Origin: Xestospongia bergquistia
Taxonomy: Eukaryota > Porifera > Demospongiae > Haplosclerida > Petrosiidae
Length of the DNA: 64,000 bases
Assembly: GCA_963965975.1 (NCBI GenBank)
Contig: OZ014424.1
Span: 5,536,380-5,600,379 of the forward strand
Reading direction: 5' to 3'
Shown: one piece after another, positions 52,656 through 64,000 of the stretch
How the letters are laid out: the number at the start of each line of letters is the position of its first letter
How positions within the stretch are numbered: position 1 is the stretch's first letter
Program-made: the position numbers and the translations under genes
The notes under the pieces: generated by a model
What the model saw: the letters and a program-made list of their open reading frames with translations, nothing else
Told to the model about the DNA's origin: nothing
Databases searched by the model: none

Positions 52656-55423
52656 ATGAGTACTTCAGGAGTTGGAGAAGATGGTCATTATGGAGTCTCT
52701 GAACAAGAATTTGAATTAGCTCGAAGTGCCAAAGAAGCATTTGACAATCACAGGTACATAAAGGAACTTGTAGTATACGGAAATATCCTAGACACCATTT
52801 TTTCTTTTAGGTATGAGAACTGTCTATCAACTTTGAAGAAACTTGTAGAGTTACGTCAAGAAGATGCACGTGTCACTCATAATAAAGCAGTTGCTCAATA
52901 TCTTCTTTCTAATTTAACAAAAACAGATGAGTTTAGACGGACATTGCAGGCAGTGGAGAGCCAATTTGAGCGTGATGCTGAAAACAGTGAAGGGGAAATG
53001 AGCGTCACAGAGAAAAGTGTCTTGTTATTTAATAAAGCTCTAATTCATCAGAGGGTTAGACCCTGTTATAGTTAATTAATTATTGATTTTACTAACAGTT
53101 ACATCAGAACTCTAAAGCTAGAGAAATATTAGAGCAACTGTTTGGAGTCTTGGAGTCATTAAGTAAGTCACATGATTATAATGCTTGTCACATGGTAGTC
53201 ATGTGATCTCTAGCTAAGCAACTTGGAATTCAAGTCTGTTTGTTGTTAATTGAAGTTTATATCAGTACTTATGAATTGAGCAAAGCAAGTGAACACATTG
53301 AGTTGTTTGAAAGACGGTTATTTGGGGGATCATTGAACAATGGCGGAGGAAAAGGAGATAAAGATGACTCCAAAGGTGCTGAGACAGATAAATACAAGCC
53401 TCATATTTATCAGGTTATATTTAATGGTTTTATTTTAAATCCATTTATTTGATTGGTCAGTTCCGAGCTAGGCTCCACCTCCTGCACAAAAATGTCAAAC
53501 AATGTAAGAAAGAAGTGAAAAGTCTAACAACAATTACTGGACCGGTAAGACCACACCCACTAGCCTTGCTGAATTTATTGTTTCTTATAGACAGCATGTG
53601 GTCAATTTCTCAAAGCAAATGTAGAATATCTCCGTGGCAACCATCGAAAAGCCTTGAAAGTGTTAAGTTCAGCTCCTAAAGATCCTATTGTTACTGATGC
53701 TGGAGAATGTCTTAGCTCATTTCTCTTCAACAATATCGGGTGTATCCATTTTGAATTAAGTAAATACAACTTAGCTGCTCATTACTTTAGAAAAGCTGTT
53801 GATGAAAATGACGCTGCACTTAATGGCTACCCTCCTCTTGACAGAGGTAACTTGCACCTGTAACCACACCTGCTTATCGTAGCCTTATAGCCACTCCTCT
53901 TTCTGGTCGTCCATTGTCAGTATTAGGTGTAAATTGTCGTCATATTTTGCTTTATAATTTGGGTCTTCAGCAATTGTATGGAGGACAACCATTAGCAGCC
54001 TTTGACTCATTACTTGAAGTAGTTCAAGTTTTTCATGGCAACCCTCGTCTCTGGCTTAGACTAGCAGAAGCATGTATTGCTTCACATGCTAAGGTATGTC
54101 ATATATTAACTAGTTACTTTTATGGAGAGTGTCTAGGGACAACAAGAGCAGGTACATCAAATGAGGAACAAAAGCAGTACAGTACAAGTTGTGTTAGGGA
54201 GTGATCTACATCAAAAACTAATCATCACTCCAATGCAATGGTCTGCTAAGAAAAGGTAAGTGGGTGTGGCTAAAGATGAAAGTCACAGGTGTTTTTGTAT
54301 TAGTCTTGAGTCCAATAGTGCAGCTATGCCTGCTCCTACATTAGAATTTGCATCTATTTGTCTACAAAATGCACTCTTTCTACTTCCTTCTCCATTGGCA
54401 ATGGCAGCTGCTCATGGATTATCTCCAATTGACAATAATGATGGAGGAAAAGAGGCAGGTGCAGACTTGCCATGTATTACTGCTTTACCTGGTCCACCTA
54501 TTAAAGGTGATAGTATACTAGATTTGAGGTTAGTATATTCCAGTATATTAAGGATTCCAAGAATTTATAGGAGCTGTATATTGGCATGTAAAGCGTATGT
54601 CTCTCTTGGACTTGGGGATCCAGTTTCGGCACTTGGTGCAGCTCAACAGTTGCTGGATATGTCATCATTACCAGGTGGTCTAAAGTAAGGGGGGTAACTA
54701 ATGGGTGTGGTGTATAGTATGTTCATAATCAGGTTCGTTGCTAAGTTGTATCTTGCAGAAGCACTTATCCAATTGGGACGTACTCCAGAAGCATTACATC
54801 ACCTAAATCCTGAGAGTATTGTGGACTTACATGTTACTCATAGTCCATTATGTAAGTAAATAGTTGTTCTCTAATAGAATGGTTGCTTTCTTATAGCAAG
54901 TGAAGTTGAACAAGTTGAGGCTTCACCAAACAGACCAACATGTGAGCCATCTCTTTATTTAATCTTAATATTTCAATATTTATCTACAGCTGCTGGGGTT
55001 CAGGGTTTTCCTAGCGACATAACATCAGCTAAAGCAACTATATTAGTTAATTTATGTTCTCTATATTGTTTGAGAAAGGAGTATGATTTAGCCAAGAAAG
55101 CTCTTCAACAAGTTAGCATAATTAGACTAATATAGATTACTAATTCATTGTTGTAGGCAGTGGTGTTATATAGAACATCCCACCTGCCTAGCCAAGTAAT
55201 CTTATTGTCAGCATATGTGGAAATAATGACAGGTACTAACCCTTAGTATACTAGCCAGTATACTAGAAGGTTTTCTAGTATATTGGTTAGTGTACTACTA
55301 GTTAATACATTTGACCACTGTTGCTAAGCAACCTAATTATATATCTTGTTGCTAGGCAACATGTCTCAAGCCATTCAAGTGATCAAGAAACATCAGCCAT
55401 TTCCACCAATGGTACATGTATAA
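52656..55423 (+). CDS. CNOT10: CCR4-NOT transcription complex subunit 10
   Basis: Fourteen exons: 52656-52753, 52811-53054, 53099-53162, 53214-53413, 53461-53544, 53591-53846, 53891-54093, 54137-54255, 54304-54684, 54733-54851, 54897-54941, 54990-55111, 55157-55232, 55356-55423; 692 residues. Helical TPR-like repeats throughout. Signature stretches: [55 protein letters not shown] and [16 protein letters not shown], all characteristic of CNOT10. CNOT10 forms a module with CNOT11 and the CNOT1 N-terminus in the cytoplasmic mRNA deadenylase complex. Slightly shorter than the vertebrate protein, with shorter linkers. It converges with MCM4 (111 bp between stops). Confidence 0.93.
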
Positions 55424-55534
55424 AAACATGTACAAATGGATGATAATTGAATCAGTCAAAATTTTAGTTGATTATCAAGTAAAATTAATAATCAAGACTT
55501 GTACCTTCTAATTATAATGGTGGGTGGGTGTGGT

Positions 55535-58500
55535 TTATGTGAGTCTAATAGTACCAGATGTTACAACACAAAAATCTTCATCTTGTAGAATCTTCACAGC
55601 AGCATCAAACAGCTGCTGAGTAATCAACTAAAAATAATGACCAATATATTAGATCTATTTAATGTCCACATACCGCCTGAGATTGCTCTTTCATTGCATC
55701 AAAAATGGCTGAGTATTTCAATGGAGCACCTCCCTTGGATCGTGACTGAAGAACTTTTCGTATTTCTTTAGCTAATGTTTCTCTTCTCTGTCTCTCAGAG
55801 CTACTTACACCAGTTGTTAGAATACTAACATCAATAATCCCAGTTTTAGGATCAGTAGCAGCCTGTTTTAATGCCTCCCTGTGTAATCTGATAAAAAAAA
55901 CATTACATTTTAACTAGAGGGTCTGGAAAAAATGGCTAATATCAAACCAATACAGTATTACAATGAGTCGTAGCCACTTAAAAGGAGTCTAACATATCCT
56001 CTTATTAAAGGGACATGACATACATGTACATGTACATACCTTTTGGCTTCTTCAATATCAACTATTTCAACAGTTCTTGAGAACCTACAGCAGTTACATC
56101 AAGTTACATGTAATATTACATGTTTTTACATGTACCTCATTTTAGCATGCGCTTCAGCTAATCTGATAAGAGACTCCAACTGACGTGGGTATGCTGTAAC
56201 TGCACCATGACTACTACCAATCTTACGCATATCTAGTCATACAATAATCACATGATTACAAAAACATTGTGACTTACCAACGTAAGCTTGTACCAGAGCC
56301 TGCCCTGCCTCCTCAGATAACGAAGGATGTATGTACGTCCGTGCATATGCAATATAATCTCGCAATGTTGTCATGTCCTAATTGACCATATAAGGAGGTG
56401 GCATCAGTTACACACATCTTGTTACCATATAAACAGTGTCCTCTTGAGCCTGTGTCTGATGGTACAATGATACCAGATGAGTACCTAGTCGGCGATCAAA
56501 TTGTTCATCTTGAGGGTCCAACATTAAGAATATCAAGTCAAACCTGTTAACAAGTACAAAGTGATTAAAATATATGTTACATACCGAGAAAGTAATGTAT
56601 GTGGTAACTGTATGTTCTCTACAACGGTCAGTCTCTCATCCCATTGTGACATACGAGGATTAGCAGCTGCTAAGATAGATGTACGAGCATTTAGAGAGCA
56701 AATAATACCAGCTTTAGCAATGGAGAGTGTTTGCTGTTCCTAGAGGAGAAAGAGATACAGGAAATGAAGAAATGTCTCTTACCATAACTTCATGTAGGAC
56801 AGATCTAGTACTGTCGTTCATCTTGTCAAATTCATCGATACAACATATTCCATTATCACTTAGCACTAATGCTCCACTGTACAAACAAATCAAAGGTAAA
56901 CAAAATGTAAGGACAACTTTCAAAACATACGTTTGTAGTACAAGCTGTCGTGTCTCAGGATCTTTTGTCACGTATGCAGTTAAACCAACAGCACTGGACC
57001 CCTTACCAGAGGTATATTGACCCCTTGGCATTAAATTGTGAACATACTAATAATCAATTAATTAAAACTAATAATTAATGTCTCATGTTAGATCATCTAC
57101 CTGTAGCAGCTGCGATTTACTAGTGCCTGGGTCACCACATAAGAGGATGTTAACTTCAGCTCTATAATGAGATATGACGAGGGTTGTACCCCTTGTTGTA
57201 TTACATACCTGAAGTGACCTCTTCCTGTTTTCTTCAAATCCTTCTTAGTACCTCCAAACAGCTGTAATAAAATACCTTTCTTGATATCATCATTTTCGTA
57301 AATACTAGGAGCTAAAAACAAATAAATAATTTCTCTAATGACTGTCTACCCAATGCCCTTGCAAGTCGTTCATAGATATCAGGAGTCTTTGCCAACTGAG
57401 TAAGTTGATCTACATATTCAGGAGTGAAAACTTTCTTTTGGCTGTGTGTGTGAAGAGAGAGAGAGAGAAATATCAAATCTACTGCTCCTAGAGAACACAC
57501 CCTTCTTCATCATCCTCATTGTCTCTTTCTCGCAGACGTCTTGTATCAGTTTTACGATAATGAATAACATCAATGTACGTCTTATAGACACTCTTGACTG
57601 TTCTAGCACGAGGGTTGACCCTCAGGGGTACAGCACGATATATTCCAGTCACTACAATCCTATGTATAACATCATAGTGACATCAACTTACATCATAATG
57701 ACTAATCACCTGTCACCAGGTTGAACTTTGTCAACTAAATCATGATGAGCATACAGTACGACTGTATGAGGGGTTTGTCCTGGTGGCATATCCTCTAAAA
57801 TGGATGTATAGATGAATAAATGGATGCATGACTAAACAAACCAGGTGCTTCTTGTAATTTGATCATTTGTTTATCAGTAAAGAATGACCTATTATGAATG
57901 AGAGCCATACTATGGAGGGCTTGACAGTTAGGACAAACTGATGGCTCAGCAATACGACCTCGATCAATTTCAACCGATTTTGTCTCATGACAAATATAAC
58001 ATTGAAAAAAAGCTTTTCAATGTAATTAATAATATAATTAATGAACATTATTATTAATGCTACCTTCTCTCATCTCTGGTATCAATGGAGATGATCTTAT
58101 TACCATACCACTGATAGTAATCAATTGATCGATATCTAATAAGTTGATAATATGATCATATAATAATATATGAGTAAAGTACTACCTTCTGGATTTAAAC
58201 TTCGCATATTTTTGGTCCTCTCAACATTGAATGTACGGACCTAAATTTACATGTACATTTACATGTAATACATCATATCTGTACATTCATCTATACCTGT
58301 ATTTGGTGAGGTAGAGTACTATCAGGATACAGTTCATTAAAGAGTTCATTTGTTGCTAAGTCAAATGTTGGAATGACCTCTTGAGGATATCGGACAAGAC
58401 GTGAGTAAAGATCAGGATTAAATTGTTTCAAGTGATCAGCATTGACATTAAGAAATGGGTTTTCCAAACAGTTGATCTAAAAGGGAGACGGATCCCAAGA

Positions 58501-59283
58501 GAAGATACATATTACAAGTGATAATACCTCTTCCAATCGTTGTAGATAAAGTGGTTCAACTCCGCCCATTGGTTCATCGTCATCATCAGAGGGTATATCA
58601 TCAACAAATTGACGTAAAAATAAACGGAACTGTTTTTTAGTCTCTGTGACATTAACATCAGTACCCCATATTACAAGATGGGCCTCGGTACCACCCTCAC
58701 TCATAACTCCACCCCCAGATGTAGGATCAGCACTCTATATTAATAATTAAATCAATTAATTAATACAAATGTCTGAATATTTTTACCGTTGGGTCTGAAG
58801 GTGGTACACCTGCTACATTTATTTCTCTTAGACGCTGTTGTGACCCCCCAATATCACTGCGTGGGCGTCTGGGTGTGCCTCTATTACAAAGAGAGAGAGA
58901 AATAGTAATATGATATAATGCCATGGATCTTACCCTCGGTTTGATCCTGGTCCTCCAATACGTGAAGATGGAGTTCCATAAGTGAGAGGAGAGCTAAGAT
59001 CAATCTCAGAAGAGAGAGCATTAGCAGAGGGAGGTGAAAACAAACGCGAGCTTTGGCTTAAAGGACTGGATGGTTCTGTACGCTGTCTTGTTGGATGTGG
59101 AGGGGCTGTCCCTTCATTATCTAAGTCATTAGTAACACTACCAAGTGGTGAGGTGACATCAGAAGTCTGTATTGTGGAGGGTTGAGCAGCAGCAGCTGTA
59201 AGAAAAAAAACTTTTTAACATTAGTAAGATATAAACTAACGAGAGGAGTCATCTCTTCGTCTCTTTCTACTGTTGTCCGCCAT
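55535..59283 (-). CDS. MCM4: DNA replication licensing factor MCM4
   Basis: Twenty-two exons in transcript order: 59283-59241, 59195-58934, 58880-58787, 58734-58528, 58476-58297, 58240-58186, 58135-58064, 58012-57842, 57794-57710, 57659-57501, 57441-57350, 57311-57209, 57161-57101, 57046-56931, 56876-56783, 56739-56585, 56543-56426, 56377-56278, 56232-56136, 56084-56040, 55887-55674, 55627-55535; 871 residues. A Ser/Pro-rich N-terminal tail (typical DDK/CDK target) comes first, then the zinc finger (CYIC and CPNC), [12 protein letters not shown], Walker [29 protein letters not shown], Walker B CIDEFDKM, and arginine finger SRFD split by the exon 16/17 junction. Sequence details ([24 protein letters not shown]) single out MCM4 among MCM2-7. 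It is part of the replicative helicase. Confidence 0.96.
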
Positions 59284-59438
59284 TGTAGACTGTTAAGTTC
59301 TCAGAGCATGCACTCGCCTTCTCACTATATTTCCCGCCAGCGGGTAACCTGTTTTTAACCCTTTCATAATTTTTAACCCTTAACTGACATATTTATATTT
59401 TCAAAACTTACCCGGGAACAGAAAGGGGCTGTCAGCTG
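59284..59438. promoter_or_regulatory. Divergent promoter, MCM4 / TBC1D31
   Basis: Start codons are 155 bp apart and divergent. The interval contains TTTCCCGCCAGCGGG near 59329-59343, which includes TTTCCCGCC, a consensus E2F site, as found in MCM gene promoters of other animals. Confidence 0.6.
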
Positions 59439-62400
59439 ATGGATACTATAGATCTATGTGGAGGAGAAGCAGGTAGTATTTGGGGAAGGAAACCTAACCC
59501 AAGACAAAGAGACGGGTAGATAAATCAACATCTGGTTAGTTGCTCTTTAATGCAAGTCTTTGGCCCACAGGTTTCTACTGAGTATCAGTAACACACGTAT
59601 CGGACTGACAGCTCAAGGAAGACATGTTCCATATACAAAAGTCACTTTTGGAAGTCATGGAAGTTGGTTTATTGCAAGTGATCAACTGGGCGTGGTCTAT
59701 TGTATTGATATTGGCAGAAACAGGTGAATAAATTAACTTTAAATTTTTAATTCTTTTATTATATAGATATCAAGTCATTCATAGACTAGGACAAATATGT
59801 ACTGCTCTTCTAGTTAGCCACACCCATTCTAATCAACTTTATGTAGCTATGGCAAACTTAAATGTACACTGTATTAATATAGGTAAGTGAGTATGTAATG
59901 ATCGCAGTACTCTCCCCTCTCTCTCTCTTTCTTAGATTCTCGTCAGTTAGTATCTACTTTTGGTCCACATGATGCATCCATTAAGTCGTTATCTCTTCAT
60001 CAAAGTGGGCGTTACCTACTAGTGGTCACTGCATGTGACTCTGTCTTATGGGACACTCACACTAACAAACGTTGTCGAACCCTCTGTGGAGGAGAAACTG
60101 TTGGAGTTCAAGATGTAAGTTGTTGTTTAATTTATATACCTAATGGACTCTCTCTGTCTCTCTCAAGGTATTCTTTCTTCCAATGAGTAACAGTATTTTA
60201 ACATGTTTTAAAGATGATTCCATTCATGCCTGGGAGACTGATACATTAGAATACAAATATCTCCTTCCTTCTCCATCAGGTCCTGTACCTCATTATAGAG
60301 CATTTGCTACTACAATAGATGGTCAGTTAATAATATAGATATATTAAATTGACAGCTTATTTAGGGCGACTACTGGTAGCTGGTGGACGTTCCAATGCTC
60401 TCCATATATGGGATATGCAGCAACACCAGTTGGAACATATTATCCAGTTACCTCCTAAAATAAAATGTGTCAAACAATTAATGTTTGTTGGTAATACATT
60501 TGATGGACACAAAAGTGAAGTAAGTTAGTGTAAGAGCTATTGATTTTTATTGGTCAATAGTTACTGGGTATTTTAGCACAAGATGGTGTCATTAGATTTG
60601 TCAGTATCATTGGATGTAAGCTGTTATTTCAACTTGGAAACAATAAAGAAGAGGTACATTTGTTACTGATAAACTCTCAACTTTTCTTTAGTTAATTAGC
60701 CAAGCTCATCTTGATTCTACTGGACATTATGTTGTAGCAATTAATGAGCAGGGTCATCTCATGATTTATGATATATTTGAGCTCTTAAAATCACACCAAA
60801 TGGTCAGTTATATCACCATTGTACCTAGCAACCACTATACCATTGTACCTAGCAACCACTGTACCATTATTCCTTGGCAACTATTGTACACTATCTGTTG
60901 TATTGTAGCCTTCTACTCCTATCACTGATATTCTTGAAATGGATCGTTCTCCATCTCCTCATGTATCTAAGCTATCCACAACATTGTCATCTGCTAAACC
61001 TGTTAAGAAAACCAGTCAGACCAGTCAAAATAGTAGAACTAAACAAACAAGCACAGTAGGAGGTGTTACGTTAAATTTGACACGACTTAAGTCCATTTTA
61101 AAAGGATATGGAGAATACCCAGCTAAATATCGGTAAGTACTGTGCATCTCCTGTTCTTTCCTCTCCCATCAGATCCTTTATTTGGCGAAGTCTCCTCCAT
61201 CTACCTGAGAATCATTCTGCTTACTCTGCTCTTTTAGAGAAGGGAACACATCCAGCATATGTCAATATAAGTACAAAATATCCTATTAAAAGTCAAAAAC
61301 TTCTCAGGGTATTACAACGGTAATATACAACTGATAACATATATGAAAAATACTTTGTTATTTTAGAGCACTATCAGCTCTTGCTCACTGGACACCATTA
61401 TTTTCAGAAGTGGAATATTTACCTGCTTTAATTTTCCCTTTTGTCAAATTATTTCAGAATAATCAGTTAGTCACATTTGAAATAGTAGCAACTATTCTAT
61501 GTAAGATAATATATTCTAGATATTGTTGATGTTATGTACTACTCTCTAGATAACTGGTGTAATCTTTGGTTTGAGTATTTTCCTAATCCTCCACTGAATG
61601 TACTAGCACTTGTGGAGAATCTTCTCTCTCATCACGACCCTCACTTACTTCAGCATTTTGTAGCCCACAAGATCACTGGTCAAGTCTATGCATGGCCACT
61701 TTTACAAACCCTTTTCAGTGAAGTTTTGTCTAAAGATGAATGGCTGAAGTTATGGGATAACATATTATCTCAGCCACTGTCATTCCTGTTAATGGTTGCT
61801 ACTGGTTACCTCTCATCTGCCAGACAGACATTGTTAAAATGTACCACAGCTGAGGATGTAGAAGTTAGTCATGTAATTGTCAAATGATTGTCATGTTATA
61901 TTATTGTTGTAGTACTTTGTTCGACATCAAAGTTCTGTTAACCTCTCTATTGTGCTACAAGATGCATATAGGATGCAAGAAGCCACACCTATTCAGCTCC
62001 ACCCACAAGAGACATTGGGAAAGTTTACTTGTCTAACACAAGGGACTTATCCTGTCTTCAATAAATATCCAAAATACATTGTAGACTATCAGGTATCAAC
62101 AATGTCATAATGATGTCATTATTTTGTTGTTTAGCTTCAAGAGAAAGAACGAATTCGAAAAGAAGAGCAAGAATACCTCCGTCAAAGGTACCTATTAGTC
62201 ACATGACCATCATGTTATTGGCTTTTCTTATCATGTGACTTTTGTAGGCAACAAAGCCTGGAATTAGAGAGACTAGCAGAACAGAGGAAACTTGAAGAAG
62301 AAGCATGGCAGAGACAACAAGAACTACTTCTAGTAGCTGAAGATCAACGAAAGAAAATGTTAGAATTAGAGGAACAAAAATTAGCAGATCAGAGATCACG

Positions 62401-63599
62401 CCTAGCAGCTATGAAACGAGAAGCTAGAATAAAAGAATTGAGAGCTCTTGATGATGCAAGACAGCGCTATCTAGAACAACAACAAACAACAAGAGAAGCT
62501 GAAATAAATAAAATGGATCAAGAAATACAAAGAAAAGTAAATTAATGATTACTTAATTAAAGTACATGTACTAGTACTTAAAGTACATGTACTAGTACTT
62601 AAAGTACATGTACTAGTACTTAAAGTACATGTACTAGTACTTAAAGTACATGTACTAGTACTTAAAGTACATGTACTAGTACTTAAAGTACATGTACTAG
62701 TACTTAAAGTACATGTATTAGTACTTAAAGTACATGTACTAGTACTTAAAGTACATGTACTAGTACTTAAAGTACATGTATTAGTACTTAAAGTATATGT
62801 ACTAGTACTTAAAGTACATGTATTAGTGACATTATGTTATAGATTTTATTGAGAGATAAAGAAACACAGGAAGCTATTGAAGAAGTTGAGTTGAGATCAC
62901 TTGAACTACAAGCTCAACGAGCACGTATGGAACAAGAACTAGCTCGACGTCATGACTTAGCAATGTATCGTCTAAGAGAACGCCATCAAATTGAGAGAGA
63001 CACAACAGGTAAAACTGGATTGACCAGTTTAATATGTTTAATATGCCAACTTTAGAATCACTTCCTTTGAATAAAGAATTTACTGATAAACAGAGAGATA
63101 GACTGCAGTTAGCTCAGACTAAGTTGGCCCAACTTGAAGTGGATAGAAGTTGTCAAGTTGATGAGAACTTAACTGAAGCTCATCAAGAGTTGAGGACAAT
63201 ACAACAAGAACTACAAGATCAAGAATTGTATGAACGCCAACAAGAGTGTCAATTTGAAGGAGAAAAACTAGAGAAAACTATTAGAGACCTCCATTTAACG
63301 GAAGTAAACAGATTAACATAATATTAATGATATATAATGTGTTATTGTAGGAGAATGATAGCAGTACAAAAAGTGTACCATCACATGATGAAAAAGGTAA
63401 GGAAGATTAAACAGTTTATATTTTAATTGCCCTCTCTCTCTCTCTCTCTCTCTCTCCTCCAGGTGTCCAGTGGCCTCATCAACGTCATATATTAGATGCT
63501 CAAGAAGCTCAATTATTGTCTAGTGTGTATAATTTGAGGAGGAGAGTAGCTCAACACATGAGAGACTCCAATGAAACACTATCCAGCTTTACCAATTAA
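59439..63599 (+). CDS. TBC1D31: TBC1D31 (WDR67), WD40-TBC-coiled-coil centrosomal protein
   Basis: Nineteen exons: 59439-59515, 59571-59723, 59767-59882, 59936-60114, 60168-60321, 60365-60519, 60561-60653, 60692-60802, 60909-61132, 61173-61319, 61367-61500, 61550-61863, 61913-62092, 62135-62187, 62248-62536, 62843-63008, 63056-63303, 63351-63396, 63463-63599; 991 residues. The N-terminus GSIWGRKPNPRQRDG resembles vertebrate TBC1D31. WD40 repeats occupy about 30-350 (ADSVLWDT-like and ALHIWDMQQ). The TBC domain (about 400-640) includes ILKGYGEYPAKYRSFIWRSL and YAWPLLQTLFSEVLSKDEWL. A long coiled coil with KLADQRSRLAAMKREARIKE fills the C-terminus. The protein works at centriolar satellites/basal bodies and in ciliogenesis; the TBC domain probably lacks the classical GAP arginine finger (not verified here). 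Confidence 0.93.
62557..62826. repeat. 21-bp tandem repeat in TBC1D31 intron 15
   Basis: About 13 copies of the unit AAGTACATGTACTAGTACTTA (exact 21-bp spacing, for example 62581 and 62602) with few substitutions. The unit contains the palindromes AGTACATGTACT and ACTAGT, so the array can fold into many small hairpins. It fills nearly the entire intron. Confidence 0.92.
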
Positions 63600-63710
63600 C
63601 TGTAGGATTATTATAATCATTAAGGTTATTAGTTAGCGCATTTCTATGGCAACACGAAAACGAGCCCTCCCACGCAAGCGCTTAGGGTGTGGCTGACATG
63701 ATAGGTAGAG

Positions 63711-64000
63711 ATGTTCCCTTCTCTCTCCACATTACCCCATTATGTAACGCCGTCCCGTACTCCAGATGTAAGGTCCCGCAGACTATCAAATGAACTAAGA
63801 GGTACTCTTGCCACACCTTTAGAGTCATACCTATATCATCGACAAACAAGGGGTTCCCATACAGGAACAAGTCACATCACTAAAGTAGGTAGAGAATCAC
63901 ATCAATATAGTTAATGTATCTACTTTACATATAGGTTCCTTTGTCGTCATTAGCTCCACCTACTGTACAACCTGGACAAATAGGTGGTGAATTTAATGCT
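63711..64000 (+). CDS. 5' end of an unidentified gene
   Basis: Exon 63711-63884 (58 codons) with a good donor GTAGGT, then acceptor ATAG at 63931-63934 and an exon from 63935 running off the window in phase 0. The 80 visible residues are Ser/Thr/Pro/Arg-rich and look disordered (SRTPDVRSRRLSNELRGTLA, LESYLYHRQTRGSH, then PPTVQPGQIGGEFNA). I do not recognise the family. It lies 111 bp downstream of the TBC1D31 stop on the same strand. The start Met is the first one in frame and is not otherwise confirmed. Confidence 0.55.

Overview
The window looks like nuclear DNA of a demosponge, most likely Amphimedon queenslandica or a close relative. This is inferred from AT-rich sequence, very compact genes with GT-AG introns often only 45-80 nt long, and animal orthologues packed closely on both strands. 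All exon coordinates below were derived by hand: I matched splice sites, kept the reading frame across every junction, and compared the proteins with remembered family members. No alignment or transcript data were available.

Layout. (1) 1-21055: the 3' half of LRRCC1 (centrosomal coiled coil, +). An 18.6 kb intron of it holds two tandemly duplicated antisense genes (1626-9683 and 11096-19222). Each encodes an exceptional protein: a short N-terminal module ending in a 2A-like ribosome-skipping motif (DIELNPGP), a Death-type domain, a second helical domain, and roughly 50 nearly identical ankyrin repeats. (2) 21209-24216 ANKS6 (+) and 24314-24631 CHCHD1/mS37 (-). (3) 24714-26782: two paralogous small type I membrane proteins (-). 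(4) 26977-31796: ATP2C1/SPCA Golgi Ca/Mn pump (+). (5) 32801-38988: a SOWAH-family ankyrin gene (-) with a probable 3-nt microexon. (6) 39349-52508: a short-chain dehydrogenase/reductase (SDR) cluster with four intact genes and two pseudogenes, interrupted by 5.4 kb of transposon-derived and satellite-like DNA. (7) 52656-55423 CNOT10 (+), 55535-59283 MCM4 (-), 59439-63599 TBC1D31 (+), and the 5' end of an unidentified gene from 63711.

Functional themes. Three genes (LRRCC1, ANKS6, TBC1D31) belong to centrosome/cilium families. CNOT10, MCM4, CHCHD1 and ATP2C1 are housekeeping. The lineage-specific material is the 2A/Death/ankyrin pair (receptor- or innate-immunity-like by architecture), the two membrane proteins and the SDR cluster. 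Several neighbours share short divergent promoters (47, 155 and 194 bp).

The most unusual system is the nested pair of 2A-Death-ankyrin genes. The 2A motif follows directly on a hydrophobic segment, so one mRNA could yield both a membrane-anchored or secreted form and a cytosolic form.
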